Source of the DNA: Ustilago trichophora
Lineage: Eukaryota; Basidiomycota; Ustilaginomycetes; Ustilaginales; Ustilaginaceae
DNA length: 64,000 nucleotides
Direction: 5' to 3'
NCBI GenBank assembly: GCA_900323505.1
Contig: OOIN01000010.1
Location: 372,001 to 436,000, forward strand
Shown piece by piece: positions 10,313 to 21,225 of this stretch. Numbering within the stretch: the first letter of the stretch is position 1; each line of letters opens with the position of its first letter. The translations under genes were made by a program, and so were the position numbers. A model generated the notes under the pieces. It had not been told where the DNA came from. It made no database searches and saw only the letters and a list, made by a program, of their open reading frames with translations.

Positions 10313-11962
10313 ATGTCTCTACTACCTTCCTTCGACGACGCTCTAGCAGCAACAAGCACAACCACCTCAACTTCAATCGCTTCCAGGAAATCTTTCATCG
10401 TCGGAGGCTCTCTCTCCCACGAAACAGAAATCGACTGGACAAATCTGATAACCACTCAACTCATCCCACATAGCGATGGATTGTGTAGCTCTGTCTACCG
10501 TCGACCTCTGACCTCTGTTTCCAATTGGCCCTATGACCACCAGTCTTGCTCTTCTACCAGCATCAGCACAACTTGTTCATCAACAGCACTCAAACGTTTA
10601 CTCGGAATCACACAAGACGCTGATGGCCTTCCCGGATGGATCTGCATCAAAAGAGTCTCTCCTGACGATCAACCAAGTCCACATTCAATCTCTCGTGAAA
10701 TCTCGCTCCTTTCCACAATCCTTCTTGATCCATCACACGATAACATAGCTCCACTTTTGTGTGCGATATACGACACTTCGGATCCATTCGGTTCAACCGT
10801 AGACCTAATCATGCCGCTATATGCTGCAACACTAGAAGAGGTGCTCAATGAACCATCTCTGCTCCCACCTTCTATCTTTAGTTCGACTTGTGATTTTTCC
10901 CAAAATGCAGCGGTAGAATCAAGACCTGGTAACAGCATTTCCCATCTTTGGCAAGACGACATTCCAACATTTATATACAACGTTACTAAACAATTGTTGG
11001 AAGGATTGCACTTTTTGCATGCAAAACGTGTGGCACATAGAGACGTGAAACCGTCCAATGTGTTGATCAGTCATAATGGAAGGTTGAAATTGATCGATTT
11101 GGGAATTGCTTATTACGATACATCTTTCAGTGGTACTAGGCTTCGAGATCCGCTCCTTTTAGAACAAGATTCTGCAAAAGGAGAAAGAGGAAGAGGAGAA
11201 GGCGGAAAGGAAGGTCAAGGTGAAGGTGAAGGGGGAGGAAGAATGGTTCATCAAGTGGGGACAGGAGTCTATAGAGCGCCCGAGTTACTGTTCAGTCCAA
11301 AGTATGGATATGATGCTTTTAAGCTGGATATTTGGGCATGTGGGGTTAGTTTGGCCGAGTTTTTTACATCTCTAACACCCTCTCTAGCCGTATCTTGTTC
11401 TAATGAAGGGTCTTTAAACATGCCAAGTTTAGACGTCGAGCCACAACCACAAGCACAACAAGAAGAACAAGAGGATGAACGAAAGGATTGGCAAAAAGCA
11501 TTCGACAATTCCAACCCCTTACTTCCTCCTTCCTCTCCTTCCTCCTCTTCTTCCAATAGCGATTTCTTCTGGGAAGAAGAACAACAATATCAATCTTTAT
11601 CCCCATCATTCCCATCCAAATCAACCCCATCATCAAATTTCACCCGCACCCCACTCTTCTCAACACATGCATCAAAAGGTGACATTCCCCTAGCTTCAAA
11701 CATCTTCTCCATCCTACCCCTCCCTTCTTCACCCAAACTTTGGCCAGAAGCAATCCACTTCCAACCCCCCCTACACCGCCTTCCTTTCACCCCTCCTTCA
11801 ACAAATTCAAAAAACTTGATCCAATCTCTACCCCTCTACCCCAACTTTTCACAATCAAAACACACACAAGACGTGGTCAACAAAGTCATCATCCCTTCAC
11901 TCAAACTTTCCGCTGCAGCACGTCCGACCGCTGCTCAACTGCTAGCCGCGCTCCAAGTGTAA
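10313..11962 (+). CDS. CDK-like protein kinase, CAK/Csk1-type
   Basis: Single exon, 549 residues. Kinase landmarks: ATP Lys in WICIKRV (about residue 112), helix-C Glu in SREISLL, catalytic loop HRDVKPSN (about 243), Mg site LIDLGIA (DLG in place of DFG, Asp kept), activation segment end GTGVYRAPELLF, then FKLDIWACGVSLAEFF. CDK-like kinases of this type (S. pombe Csk1, S. cerevisiae Cak1) phosphorylate CDK T-loops; assignment to that group is by overall pattern and is tentative. Odd features: no clear glycine-rich loop, a ~40-residue Gly/Glu-rich insertion in the activation segment, and a ~130-residue Ser/Pro-rich insertion in the C-lobe before a final helix (VVNKVIIPSLKLSAAARPTA). All catalytic residues are present, so activity is expected. 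The start at 10313 is an ATG preceded by an in-frame stop. Confidence 0.85.
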   Translation: MSLLPSFDDALAATSTTTSTSIASRKSFIVGGSLSHETEIDWTNLITTQLIPHSDGLCSSVYRRPLTSVSNWPYDHQSCSSTSISTTCSSTALKRLLGITQDADGLPGWICIKRVSPDDQPSPHSISREISLLSTILLDPSHDNIAPLLCAIYDTSDPFGSTVDLIMPLYAATLEEVLNEPSLLPPSIFSSTCDFSQNAAVESRPGNSISHLWQDDIPTFIYNVTKQLLEGLHFLHAKRVAHRDVKPSNVLISHNGRLKLIDLGIAYYDTSFSGTRLRDPLLLEQDSAKGERGRGEGGKEGQGEGEGGGRMVHQVGTGVYRAPELLFSPKYGYDAFKLDIWACGVSLAEFFTSLTPSLAVSCSNEGSLNMPSLDVEPQPQAQQEEQEDERKDWQKAFDNSNPLLPPSSPSSSSSNSDFFWEEEQQYQSLSPSFPSKSTPSSNFTRTPLFSTHASKGDIPLASNIFSILPLPSSPKLWPEAIHFQPPLHRLPFTPPSTNSKNLIQSLPLYPNFSQSKHTQDVVNKVIIPSLKLSAAARPTAAQLLAALQV

Positions 11963-12648
11963 TGTAATCGTAAATCCAATCAGGCTGGGCGAATTATATA
12001 AAGAAGAGTATATAGTATTTCAAGAAAGAGAGAGAAAGAGAGAGATAGATAGAGAGATAGAGAGACCACAACAAAGAAAAGAGAAGAATGTGACGATGAG
12101 AAGAGAGTAAAGGTGCGCCTTATAGACCTGCTGCCGTGAACTTGGAAGCTAGATCTGTGCTACAGATCGTGATGCTGCTTCACAAAACGGTGGTGATAAG
12201 GCGAAGGTGGTGGTGATAGTACAAAAAAGGTTTGTGTCGGGAGCCAATTTTCGAACGAGCCCAAGATGAGAAGAGGGAAGTGCATCTGCCTGCAGCGTCC
12301 CAAAGTCAAATGTGGAGGACTCGACCGAAATCTGGGCGAGGTATACTAGGTGAACATGGCGAGGAAGAGATTAGGGAGATGGAGTGCGCGAAGAAAGATG
12401 CATGAAGGAGATGCGATGAGATGGGGGTGGTGATACAAGATGCAAGAGAAAGGGTAACAGGACTGATGAGTGCGAGTGAGAGAGGAAGAGAAACGGGGGT
12501 GACAACGATGCGAGCGAAGAGGGCATAATCGTACACAGAGAGATGCAAGTGCAGAGAGCGGATCCCAAGATCGACGTCAACGACCGTGTGCAAATGGGAG
12601 GAAAAGGGCAAGGAAGATAGAAGAGGGGTGAGCTGCCTCTTTTCGAGT
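11963..12648. other. Convergent intergenic region, kinase 3' / cyclin 3'
   Basis: No gene seen. GA-rich repeats around 12025-12065; antisense ORFs here are Ser/Leu-rich low-complexity readings of GA-rich DNA. Confidence 0.65.
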
Positions 12649-14222
12649 TCAGATCTCGGCAGAGGCAACAACGACAGCAGCGCGGGGGAAGGGCAGAGCA
12701 ATGTCAGCATGTGCCGAGACCTGCTGGGCATCGTCAAGATGACGATACTTGGGCTGCACCTGGCTAGGCAAACGTGGGCTGACAGCACGCAACTCGGTGT
12801 CAAGGGCGACAGCAGCGCCAGTAACGTTGTCCGACTGAGAGCGGCTCAAGCTGCTGCGCCTACCAACGACGCTGTTGGCAGCCATCTCGACAGTAGCGGC
12901 AGGAGCCACAGCAGCGGCGCTCTGAGCAGCGTGAGCACGCTTCAACTCGGCCGTCCACAGTTCCCACTCGCCCTCAGAGACCATGAGACGGTAGTCGATG
13001 GCCTTGAGGAAAGCACGCTCCATCTTGCCGAGATCCTTGACGGGCAGACCCGAGATCTTGGACCAGGCGCGGTTCGAGTAAGTACGGTCCTGCACAAACT
13101 TGGAGGCGACCATAATCGAAGCAAGGAACATGCGTCGGGGGCAGCGGACGAGGCAGAGCTCTTCTTTTGTCATACCGAGCAGAGGAGAGGTGGACTGAGT
13201 CTCGACCTCGACCTCGACGCCGGCAGCACGAGTCGACTGCTTGAGCGACATCTGCTTGGACTGCTTGGCAGCCTCGCCGAGTCTGACGCAGTAGAGCAAA
13301 GCAGCCTGCAAGGTGGAGCAAGAGGTGCGACCGCGACGAAGAGTCTCGCGCACAAACACCTGGAGAGGAAGAGCGCTCTTGCCCTTGGCGAGATCACAGG
13401 AAGCCGAAGGATTGGAAGCGTTCCAGATGACGTCGAGTGTTCTGCAGGCAGCATCTATTGGAGGGAAACGGTGGAACGGAGCGCACACAGAGGGGTTAGC
13501 AGACTGTTTGGGAAGATGGCGAGAAAGGCAGGCACGGGAACACGTCTCCATGGAGAATGGTACTTACCAACAAGGCAGTCGACCAAGGCATTCTTGGTGC
13601 CCTCGGAAGAGGACGACGACGAAGAAGATGCGGGCGAGATGCTCGAAGTGGGGTTGGAAAAGGCGGCAGGAGCGGCGGGAGCGGCGGGAGCGGCGACAGA
13701 AGGCTGAGATGGCTGCGAAGCAACATGAACGACTTCAGATGCGAGTCTGACGACTTCGCCCTGAAGGTCGCGGATGCGCTTGGCGCAGCGCTCGCGTTCG
13801 GAACGCTCTGTGGCAAGCAGGTCGGCACGCCAGATGGCGAGGTTCTCGAGCTGCTGGTGCGAGGAGCTTTCGCTCATGGAGCTCTTGCGAGACGAGGGAG
13901 TCTGCTCGCCAATGCTGGTCTGCGAATCGTAGCCAGCCTCGGATCCATCGTTCTCGGAAGAGAAGACCGAAGCGTGGCTAGAGGCAGCCGAAGACGAATA
14001 AGCGGAGGCGTCCGAGTTGGATCGGGAACGCTTGCCGCAGACGGTGGGAGGCATCAGAGCGAGTCCAGTGACGGGCATGAGATGCGGCTTGCCAAGCACC
14101 GACTGCTCGAGTGCAGTGGTGTGGGAGGCAAGGTTGTAGCCATTGAGCTCGACATAGTCTGAGATGGGCATTGAAGCACCATCGACAACCATGGTTGAAG
14201 CGAAAGGGCCGAGTGGCTGCAT
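12649..14222 (-). CDS. Pcl-type (Pho85-class) cyclin
   Basis: Two exons, 14222-13568 and 13454-12649, 486 residues. Intron 13455-13567 has GTAAGT and AATAG; joining G to AT gives D and the continuous LVDCLVDAACRTLDVIW. The cyclin box (about residues 210-370) includes LQVFVRETLRRGRTSCSTLQAALLY, CPRRMFLASIMVASKFVQDR, YSNRAWSKISGL and LGKMERAFLKAIDYRLMV, a signature of Pcl1/Pcl5/Pcl8-type cyclins that activate Pho85-like CDKs in cell-cycle, phosphate or amino-acid signalling. The N-terminal 200 residues are Ser-rich with a short basic helix (ATERSERERCAKRIRDLQGE), and the C-terminus is Ala/Ser-rich. Start: M at 14222 (MQPLGPFAST) is chosen; M at 14192 and an in-frame reading up to 14303 are alternatives. 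Which Pcl subgroup is not clear. Confidence 0.88.
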
Positions 14223-17200
14223 GTTGCAAGACCGGTGTAAGAAGAGATTGTCAGAACACTGAGGCGCGAATAAAGCAGCTACAGGGTATCTGAACAAAGT
14301 CAAGAGATAGTCAAGTTGGCTTCACTCTTTGATAGAAAGAGAAGCGGGTCAGACTGAAACTTGACGCGAGGATGTCGAGTAGAGTTGAGTACAAGGAGGA
14401 TTATGAGCCGATACGACGAACCAATTCACGTAGATAAGGACCGGGTGGATGGCGATGTGAGAACCGCAATCCTGATAGAGAGTATGTGAGAAGCGAGGCC
14501 CTACAAGGAAGAGTAGGGTATGCTCGCTAATGAATGATACCTAGAACGCTGTTAGGACGTTCTTGATATCAAAGAGGGAAGGAGACCAGCGTCGAGAGAG
14601 ACGTCGGTGAAAGAAAGGTGAGAAGGGATTTGTGAAGGAGGGAGAGAAGGACAACTACTTTGTTGAGGAAGTAGTGCTAAAGAATCAAAAGATAGAAAGC
14701 GTAATCGCGACGAAGAGGGCCGTGTTGGAGGCTTGGCGCGTTGAAGTCAAAGGGGACCCTTGGACGATCGTTCTGTGATACAGAATACCGTTCTTAGAGG
14801 TCCCAAGAGGGGACGACGATGTGGGAAATCATTGTGTGCGTGTAAGAGTATGAACGTAGAGTAAGAAGCTGTGTGTGTGTGTGTGTGTGTAACTGCTTTG
14901 GGCTAAGAGTTGGGCAGGCGTGTGGGGTAGACGCGCGTGCTGTCTGCTTAGAGAATCAAAGTAGCTGTGGGCTGAGTCGCGATGACGAGTCTACTGTTTT
15001 GAGGGAAAACAATAGAACAAGTGCTGAGGTGGATGGGACTGAGCGATGACAGAAGCTGAGTTGCTGAGTCGACGAAAGGATGGGGAGGTGGCGATGTGGT
15101 GTGTGGTTTGTTTAAGAAGGTAAGGTAGAGATGATGAGCTCGAGGTGGAGAGGGAAAGTGTGGAACTGCTGAGTAGCGCGCGAGTCACAAGATGAGGAGC
15201 AGGAGGTGGTGGCTGACGACGTCGAGAGTTAGCCGGGGATGCGGCGAGGTCGAGACCTTAAGTTGGAACGAGAAAGAGAAAAGTTGGGGAAGCTGGAGTC
15301 ACACTACCTTGTCAGGCTGTGCTGTGCAGACCTTAGATGTCGACTGTGGCGAATCGGGTTGTGGATCGAAAGATGGCTGAGCACAACGATGAATGGTAAA
15401 GACGTATGGTGCGCGCCCTTTTCTGATCCAAAGCTGAGTCGAGTAGAGTCGAGTGAGCAAAGAAGAGTGGTTCGCGATGATGATGATGATGATGATGACG
15501 ATGACGGTGGCAATGGCAATGAGGATGAGAATGGTAAGAGATTAGATAGACACAGAAAGAGAGGGTGAGAGAGAGAGAGTGGCGGAGATACGCGTTACAG
15601 TGTGCCGTGAGTCACAAAGACGATGAGGAGGAGGGACAAGGAGAATGAGGCGGATTAGCAGTGTATGTGTTGAGTTGAATTCACTGACTGACAGGCATAG
15701 ATAGACAGCTGCTCAGTTTGTGCTACACACGCAGTATACACTGCAATACAAAGACTCAGCTCAAGTGCCTCTTGTGTGGCGGGGCCCAGTTGAAAATGTA
15801 GCCGCCCAAGAGACGCTTTTCGACTCGAAAAAATAGATAATCTCGGCAGCCCACCGCTTTGTACAGTATTTCTCTCACACACGAAATCGAGTGGAGGCGC
15901 AGCCACTTTCTGACCTCTCTTTTTGTGTTGCCATCAACGCTCAGTTCACCCCTACTCTCCTTACTAGGCTTCAAGTCGCTATTGTACCATCATCTGTACG
16001 ACTTGATGCTGGTACAACAGGACATAGATGTCGATGTTCATATCGAGTGTAAGAGAAGCAAAAAAAATTCGAGTGAATGATTAAATAAAGGCGGCACAGT
16101 TGGAGGCAGAGGAGTCACCTTGTGTGTCGCAAAGAGAGGCGGGCGAGCGGGCGAGCGGGCGAGCGGGCTTGGTGGCAATCACGGCGCAAAGGGCGATGAG
16201 AGAGTTAGCCACTTGAACAGTCTCTCTCTCTCTCTCTTGGCTTTTCGGGTGGCACATGCGGACCCACACTGTTGCACAGACTGCGGAGAGGCAGCTCTCT
16301 GTTGAAGCTGTCCAAAACAGCCAGTTTCACTAGAGGAGAGGCGGATGACTCCTTTCCGCAATTTCAACCGCGTCCCCCGAAATCCACCACCAAAAAATCC
16401 AAACATTTATTTTGTTGAGGTTAGCCACTTTGACAGTGTTTGCTGTTGCCAAAACTCGTCATTTCACACCGTCAGATCGCCATTTTGGTGCAAATTAAAT
16501 TGAAATCGTATTTCGAATTTCGCATTTCTTTTTCGGTTTGGTCTCCATCGGAAGCACAATTCCACCACACTCGCATACTGTAGTTGCAATCAGACGAGTC
16601 ATCGGTTGATCAACCATCAAGAACCACGCTACAGTACCTGCGTTGACATTGACCGTAAACTTCGATCTTGGGATCCACGATCAGACACACACTCTGTTGA
16701 AACTCTCACGGATGGCTCATCCGAACATCCTTTCTTTTCAAATGCGCGCGCGGTCTTGACCCGATTTGCATCTTGAACCCTACTACCAGTCATGTACCAA
16801 CAAATGCGCTTGCTCTGCAGCTGATCCAAGTTGATCGTCCCATCTCCTGTGTGACTCGCTGCTTAAGTTACTTATCATAGCCCCCATCCTCAACCAAGCC
16901 CAAGCTTTGACAAGTCGACAGCCTCGATGGCACGAACGGCTCCCACCGTAGGAAGCTCTTCTCTTTCGTCTTGTCCAAACCGCTCTCATATGCTTTGTTC
17001 TGCATTGCACTCTGCATAGAAAAAATCATGTGCAAAGCAAGCCTGTCACCGCCGGCCGGCTAACAGTCCGGCTACTGTACTCTACAGTACTGTACACCTT
17101 TTCCAAAATGCAGCCGAGCCACTTCCAAGGGCAGCTGAGATTCGAGCAAAGCACACATCGGAAAGCCTCCCACCGAAAAACTACTGCGCTCAAAATGCAC

Positions 17201-17602
17201 AGTGAAATGCACAAACCTCGAAAAGACCCTACAGCAGACTGCATAAAGCCGATTTTCGACTCGGCTTGGATTTCGGATTTCATGGTCCTGGTATTTTTGC
17301 TTTAACTTATCGTGCCAAGTCTGAGTTTCGGTTCCATCGAGATTCAGCGGCAAAGATGGCGCGAGTCGATCGGCGATGAGAAACGAAAGGTCTATGGATT
17401 ACCTCAGCATGACAGAATATGAAAGCAAAATGATTACCTCTCCACTTGCGCGAGAAATGTGCGGCTTAGATGAGCCTGTCACGAGCTTCTTCTCGTTCGA
17501 GGTGTTGGTCTATCACTCGTATGTCGAGATCATCGCCACGGCTATGGTGTTGTTCTTGAAGCGCACCTCACATTGGTCTACATCACCTGCTATTCTGTAA
17601 AG
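14223..17602. other. Long non-coding stretch upstream of cyclin and COQ6-COQ7
   Basis: 3.4 kb without a convincing gene; scattered short ORFs lack family features. It holds a (GT)10 tract at 14871-14890, a GAT/GAC trinucleotide tract at about 15476-15505, a GAGCGGGC minisatellite at 16140-16168, CT tracts, and TACTGTA/TACAGTA heptamers near 15863, 16576, 16632 and 17073-17096. Likely a long regulatory or leader region of the divergent cyclin gene; no tRNA or snRNA was recognised. Confidence 0.6.
16140..16168. repeat. GC-rich minisatellite, 8-bp unit GAGCGGGC
   Basis: About 3.5 tandem copies of an 8-bp GC-rich unit inside non-coding DNA. Confidence 0.85.
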
Positions 17603-20425
17603 ATGTCCAGACTTGCACGCACGACAACGAGCCGCCCTCTTGCGGCGACTGGCAGCATCTCTGTCGCCAGTCGTCCCACTGCATCTGCAATCAAGCCATC
17701 TGCAAGCCAAGCATCTAGGCTCACAAACTTGACCACATCTCGCCGGGCCAGTGCTCTGGCTGGCTCTTCTCGTCCTGCCCACAATGGCGCTTCCTCCTTT
17801 GCTCAGCTGAAGCGCTTTCTGGCCACCTCGACAACATTGCCAGCAACAACCAACCACACCAACTCGGACATTGTCATCGTTGGCGGCGGCGTAGTCGGCT
17901 TGGGCCTAGCATGTGATCTCGTCGCATCTAAAGCCATCAGTGCCTCATCAGCATCAGGCATGACCCCCATCACCCTCATTGAAGCCTCTGACCTTACCCG
18001 ACTGCGAAGCTGGACTGCCGATCGTGCCCAGCATCTCGCCCAGAACCCAGCATCTTCTTCCGCCTCGTCGTCCGACGGACTGGACTGGGAGAACCGCGTC
18101 ATCTCCCTCACCTCTGAAAACCTCAACTGGCTCAAGCGCATCGGTGTCTATCCCTATCTCGTCGAGCATCGACTTCGACCCGTCAACTCCATGCGCGTAT
18201 GGGACGGTCTCTCAGGTGCCCTCCTCGATTTCGACTCTTCCGATCTATCCGACACCTTAGGCTCTGTATCCCAGATCAGCGTCATGGTCGAAATCAGTAA
18301 CCTCCAACAAGCAATGCTTCACTTCCTCGAAAAAGGTCCCGGCAAACACATCTGCATCATCAAGGACAATGCCAAAGTGAATTCCATCCTTCCCGGCTCC
18401 AAGATCGACGCCGAGAGCACCTCGATCGAACAAGACCCTTGGCCGACCGTTCAACTCTCCACCGGAGACGCAGTACAGGCCAGGTTGCTTGTCGGTGCAG
18501 ATGGGCCCAATTCCCCCGTCCGCAGATACGCCGGGATTGGCGACTATGGCTGGCCCTACGATCGAAGAGGCCTTGTGGGGACCTTGCGATGTAGAGGTGT
18601 GGAGAGTGGAGAACCTGCTGTGGGGCATACCGCCTATCAGCGATTCTTGCCCAGTGGGACGATCGCGTTTTTGCCACTTTCGGATTCGACAGCGTCGATG
18701 GTTTGGACGCTCCAACCCGAGGTTGCGGCTGCCATGACGCTGTTGCATCGCGAAACGGCGGGTTTGGCTGATGAGCCGCTTGCCAAGCTGGTAGATGCGG
18801 CATTTCGATTGCCCTGGGCACACCTCGAGCGACTCTTTGAACGTGTGGTTGCGTATACCAAGCATGTTTTGCCCGAAGGTGTTCCGCGCAACTGGAGCTG
18901 GCTCAATGCCGAAATCCCTACGGAAGCAGAGTGGATTGAGCGCCATTTGGGCGATCCTCTCCCGGAAAGCGGCACCGGAGAAGTTCCACCCAAAATCCTC
19001 TCATTGGATGCTAAGAGTGTAGCCAGTTTCCCACTCAACCTCAAACACGCCGATGCCTACCTCGGTGCATCTCTCAACGGATCCCCTCTCCTGCCTTCCG
19101 GATTGCTCGCCGGTGCGATGGCCGCTGTGGGACTCGCCCCGGGGGGAGCGGGGCAGGGCGCCGGTCGAGGACGAACTGTTTTAATTGGCGATGCTGCACA
19201 CACGATCCATCCGCTTGCTGGACAAGGGTTGAATTTGGGCATTGCCGACGTGCGTTCGCTGTCGAACACTTTGTGTGCGGCTTGGGGGGCAGGTGCCGAT
19301 GTCGGATCTTATAACGCTCTGAAGGGGTATGCGCGTGAGAGGTATTGGGAGAATCAAAAGATGCTCTCTGCTGTGGATCATCTGCATTGGCTGTATGCGG
19401 GGACTCCGGTGCCGTCGAATCAGCAGGCGGATGGCGGGATGGCGCAGAGGGAGAGAGATGGGTTGGTGAAAAGCGCAGCAAAGGAGGTGGTGGGTAGAGG
19501 CGTGGTTTGGGCTAGAAGTACGGGGTTAGAGGTGATCAATGAATTGGGGTTTGTCAAGAATGCGTTCATGCGTCAGGCTGGTTCTACGACAAGTACGAGC
19601 TCAAAGACGCCTTGGCCGACTTCAAGACGTTCCTTTTCCACCACTGTCCACTCACGCAGCTTGCACACTTCTTCGCGCCCTCGACCTCTCACCTTGTCCC
19701 ACATCTCCCTCAGCCAGGTGCGATTGCACTCGTCCCACTCGACCGGCCCATTAGCATCCGATGCATACACCACCACCGTTATCGACTCTACAACATCCTC
19801 TTCTGCTGCCACGACCTCCACCCCAACCCTCACCTCTCTCACCCCATCCCAACGACGCGCGCTACAAGACATGCTTCGAGTCGACCATTCCGGCGAAATA
19901 GCCGCCAATACCATCTATCAAGGTCAAGCCGACATGTTTGGCGCTCTCGGCGATATCAAAAACCGCGATCTTTCCATCGAAATGTGGGCCACCGAAAAAA
20001 AGCATCTCCAAGTCATGCGTGCCCTGCTCAGACAGCACAACGTTCGACCATCGCTCCTCCTACCGGTCTGGTCTGTTGCTGGGAGGGTCCTGGGAGGTGT
20101 AACGGCACTGTTGGGTCCCAGGAGTGCAATGGCTTGTACAGAGGCGGTGGAGAGCGTGATTGGTGAACATTACGATGACCAGTTGAAAGAACTCAAGAGT
20201 ATCTTGGAGAGAGAACATGAAGGTGAAGCAGGGTTGAAGGAAGAAAATGTACATCCGTCATTACCGCTACTCTCGGACATCATTAGGGAGTTTAGAGACG
20301 ATGAACTGGAACATTTGGATACAGCGGTGGAGAACGAATCCCAACAGGCGGCGGGTCATGCGTTGCTATCGGCTGTTATAGCGGCGGGCTGTAGGGGGGC
20401 GATTTGGGTTGCTAGTCGTGTATAA
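17603..20425 (+). CDS. COQ6-COQ7 fusion: ubiquinone flavin monooxygenase joined to di-iron hydroxylase
   Basis: One uninterrupted frame of 940 residues. Residues 1-75 form an Arg/Ser/Thr-rich mitochondrial presequence (MSRLARTTTSRPLAATGS). Residues about 88-660 are Coq6: DIVIVGGGVVGLGLACDL (FAD GxGxxG), LVGADGPNSPVRR (DG motif), LIGDAAHTIHPLAGQGLNLG (GD motif), and the Coq6-type end ELGFVKNAFMRQAG. A ~90-residue Ser/Thr/Arg/His-rich linker almost without acidic residues follows. Residues about 745-940 are Coq7: LRVDHSGEIAANTIYQGQ, EKKHLQVM, EAVESVIGEHYDDQ and FRDDELEHLD supply the di-iron Glu/ExxH ligands. Coq6 carries out C5 and Coq7 C6 ring hydroxylation in ubiquinone synthesis in the mitochondrial CoQ synthome. 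They are separate genes in the yeasts and animals I know. ATG at 17603 is used; there is no ATG upstream in frame. Confidence 0.95.
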   Translation: MSRLARTTTSRPLAATGSISVASRPTASAIKPSASQASRLTNLTTSRRASALAGSSRPAHNGASSFAQLKRFLATSTTLPATTNHTNSDIVIVGGGVVGLGLACDLVASKAISASSASGMTPITLIEASDLTRLRSWTADRAQHLAQNPASSSASSSDGLDWENRVISLTSENLNWLKRIGVYPYLVEHRLRPVNSMRVWDGLSGALLDFDSSDLSDTLGSVSQISVMVEISNLQQAMLHFLEKGPGKHICIIKDNAKVNSILPGSKIDAESTSIEQDPWPTVQLSTGDAVQARLLVGADGPNSPVRRYAGIGDYGWPYDRRGLVGTLRCRGVESGEPAVGHTAYQRFLPSGTIAFLPLSDSTASMVWTLQPEVAAAMTLLHRETAGLADEPLAKLVDAAFRLPWAHLERLFERVVAYTKHVLPEGVPRNWSWLNAEIPTEAEWIERHLGDPLPESGTGEVPPKILSLDAKSVASFPLNLKHADAYLGASLNGSPLLPSGLLAGAMAAVGLAPGGAGQGAGRGRTVLIGDAAHTIHPLAGQGLNLGIADVRSLSNTLCAAWGAGADVGSYNALKGYARERYWENQKMLSAVDHLHWLYAGTPVPSNQQADGGMAQRERDGLVKSAAKEVVGRGVVWARSTGLEVINELGFVKNAFMRQAGSTTSTSSKTPWPTSRRSFSTTVHSRSLHTSSRPRPLTLSHISLSQVRLHSSHSTGPLASDAYTTTVIDSTTSSSAATTSTPTLTSLTPSQRRALQDMLRVDHSGEIAANTIYQGQADMFGALGDIKNRDLSIEMWATEKKHLQVMRALLRQHNVRPSLLLPVWSVAGRVLGGVTALLGPRSAMACTEAVESVIGEHYDDQLKELKSILEREHEGEAGLKEENVHPSLPLLSDIIREFRDDELEHLDTAVENESQQAAGHALLSAVIAAGCRGAIWVASRV

Positions 20426-21225
20426 TCTTTTGATCTCTTGTTAAAGCAATTTGATGATTCTTTACTTTTGCAAGTGTCTTGATCTCATCGACTGTACCTT
20501 TATTGCGTTAACTTACACGGGAGATGTGCGGACGCGGCAATGCAATGCATGGAACGACACATCGCACAGCGCTCGGGATGTACACTTCCAACGCCTCCTC
20601 CCACCCTTCCAGGAGCATAAAGAGAAAGTTGAGGGTATCCTTGCATGCTGGCAGGGTCAGAAGTGATGATGGACCCTGAACCAGAGAGTACGGGAGAGAT
20701 TGGACCCTGAAAGCCGCGCACAGACAATTGCTTGCCGATATCCGCAAACAACAACTGATTTACCCCTTAGCCGAGCTGCAGCGGATTCTTTTGTAGAACA
20801 TTCCCCCCACCCTCCCTTTTCTCTCTTTTAGTGCGAAGCAATCACATCATCACATTTCCAACTCTGTAAGGCAGATAAGAGCGAAGACAAGTTCGGCGTT
20901 CGGAGGCGGTTGCACAGCTCCTCTCGCTAAGTCGAGTTCGAAAAAGTCGACCGAAACTTGAGGTAAGGTTGCCTAGCCGACGGCTTGGGGATTGTGTTAG
21001 CCGCCGATTGATAGGTAGCTTGGAGAGGGGGGTTGTTCATCACTGACGTTGGTGTGACATCGTATAAGAAGCGACCCTTTGGTCTTGCTCCATTCTTCGA
21101 CAGCATTACAGCTTGGAGGGATCATCTGCTCCGTCTGACTTCAAGCACTACCACACGCGCCAACGACCTCCTGGATTTATACGCAACATATTATACACTA
21201 TCATTGGAAGAAGGGGAGATTGACG
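20426..21225. other. Intergenic region between COQ6-COQ7 and PNGase A-like genes
   Basis: 0.8 kb, no gene recognised; 3' flank of the fusion gene and promoter of the next gene. Small ORFs on both strands appear incidental. Confidence 0.65.

Noticed and set aside
11085..11110. Csk1-like kinase as a pseudokinase because of DLG
   Set aside because: The metal-binding Asp, the ATP Lys, the helix-C Glu and the HRD loop are all present; DLG variants are active in other kinases.
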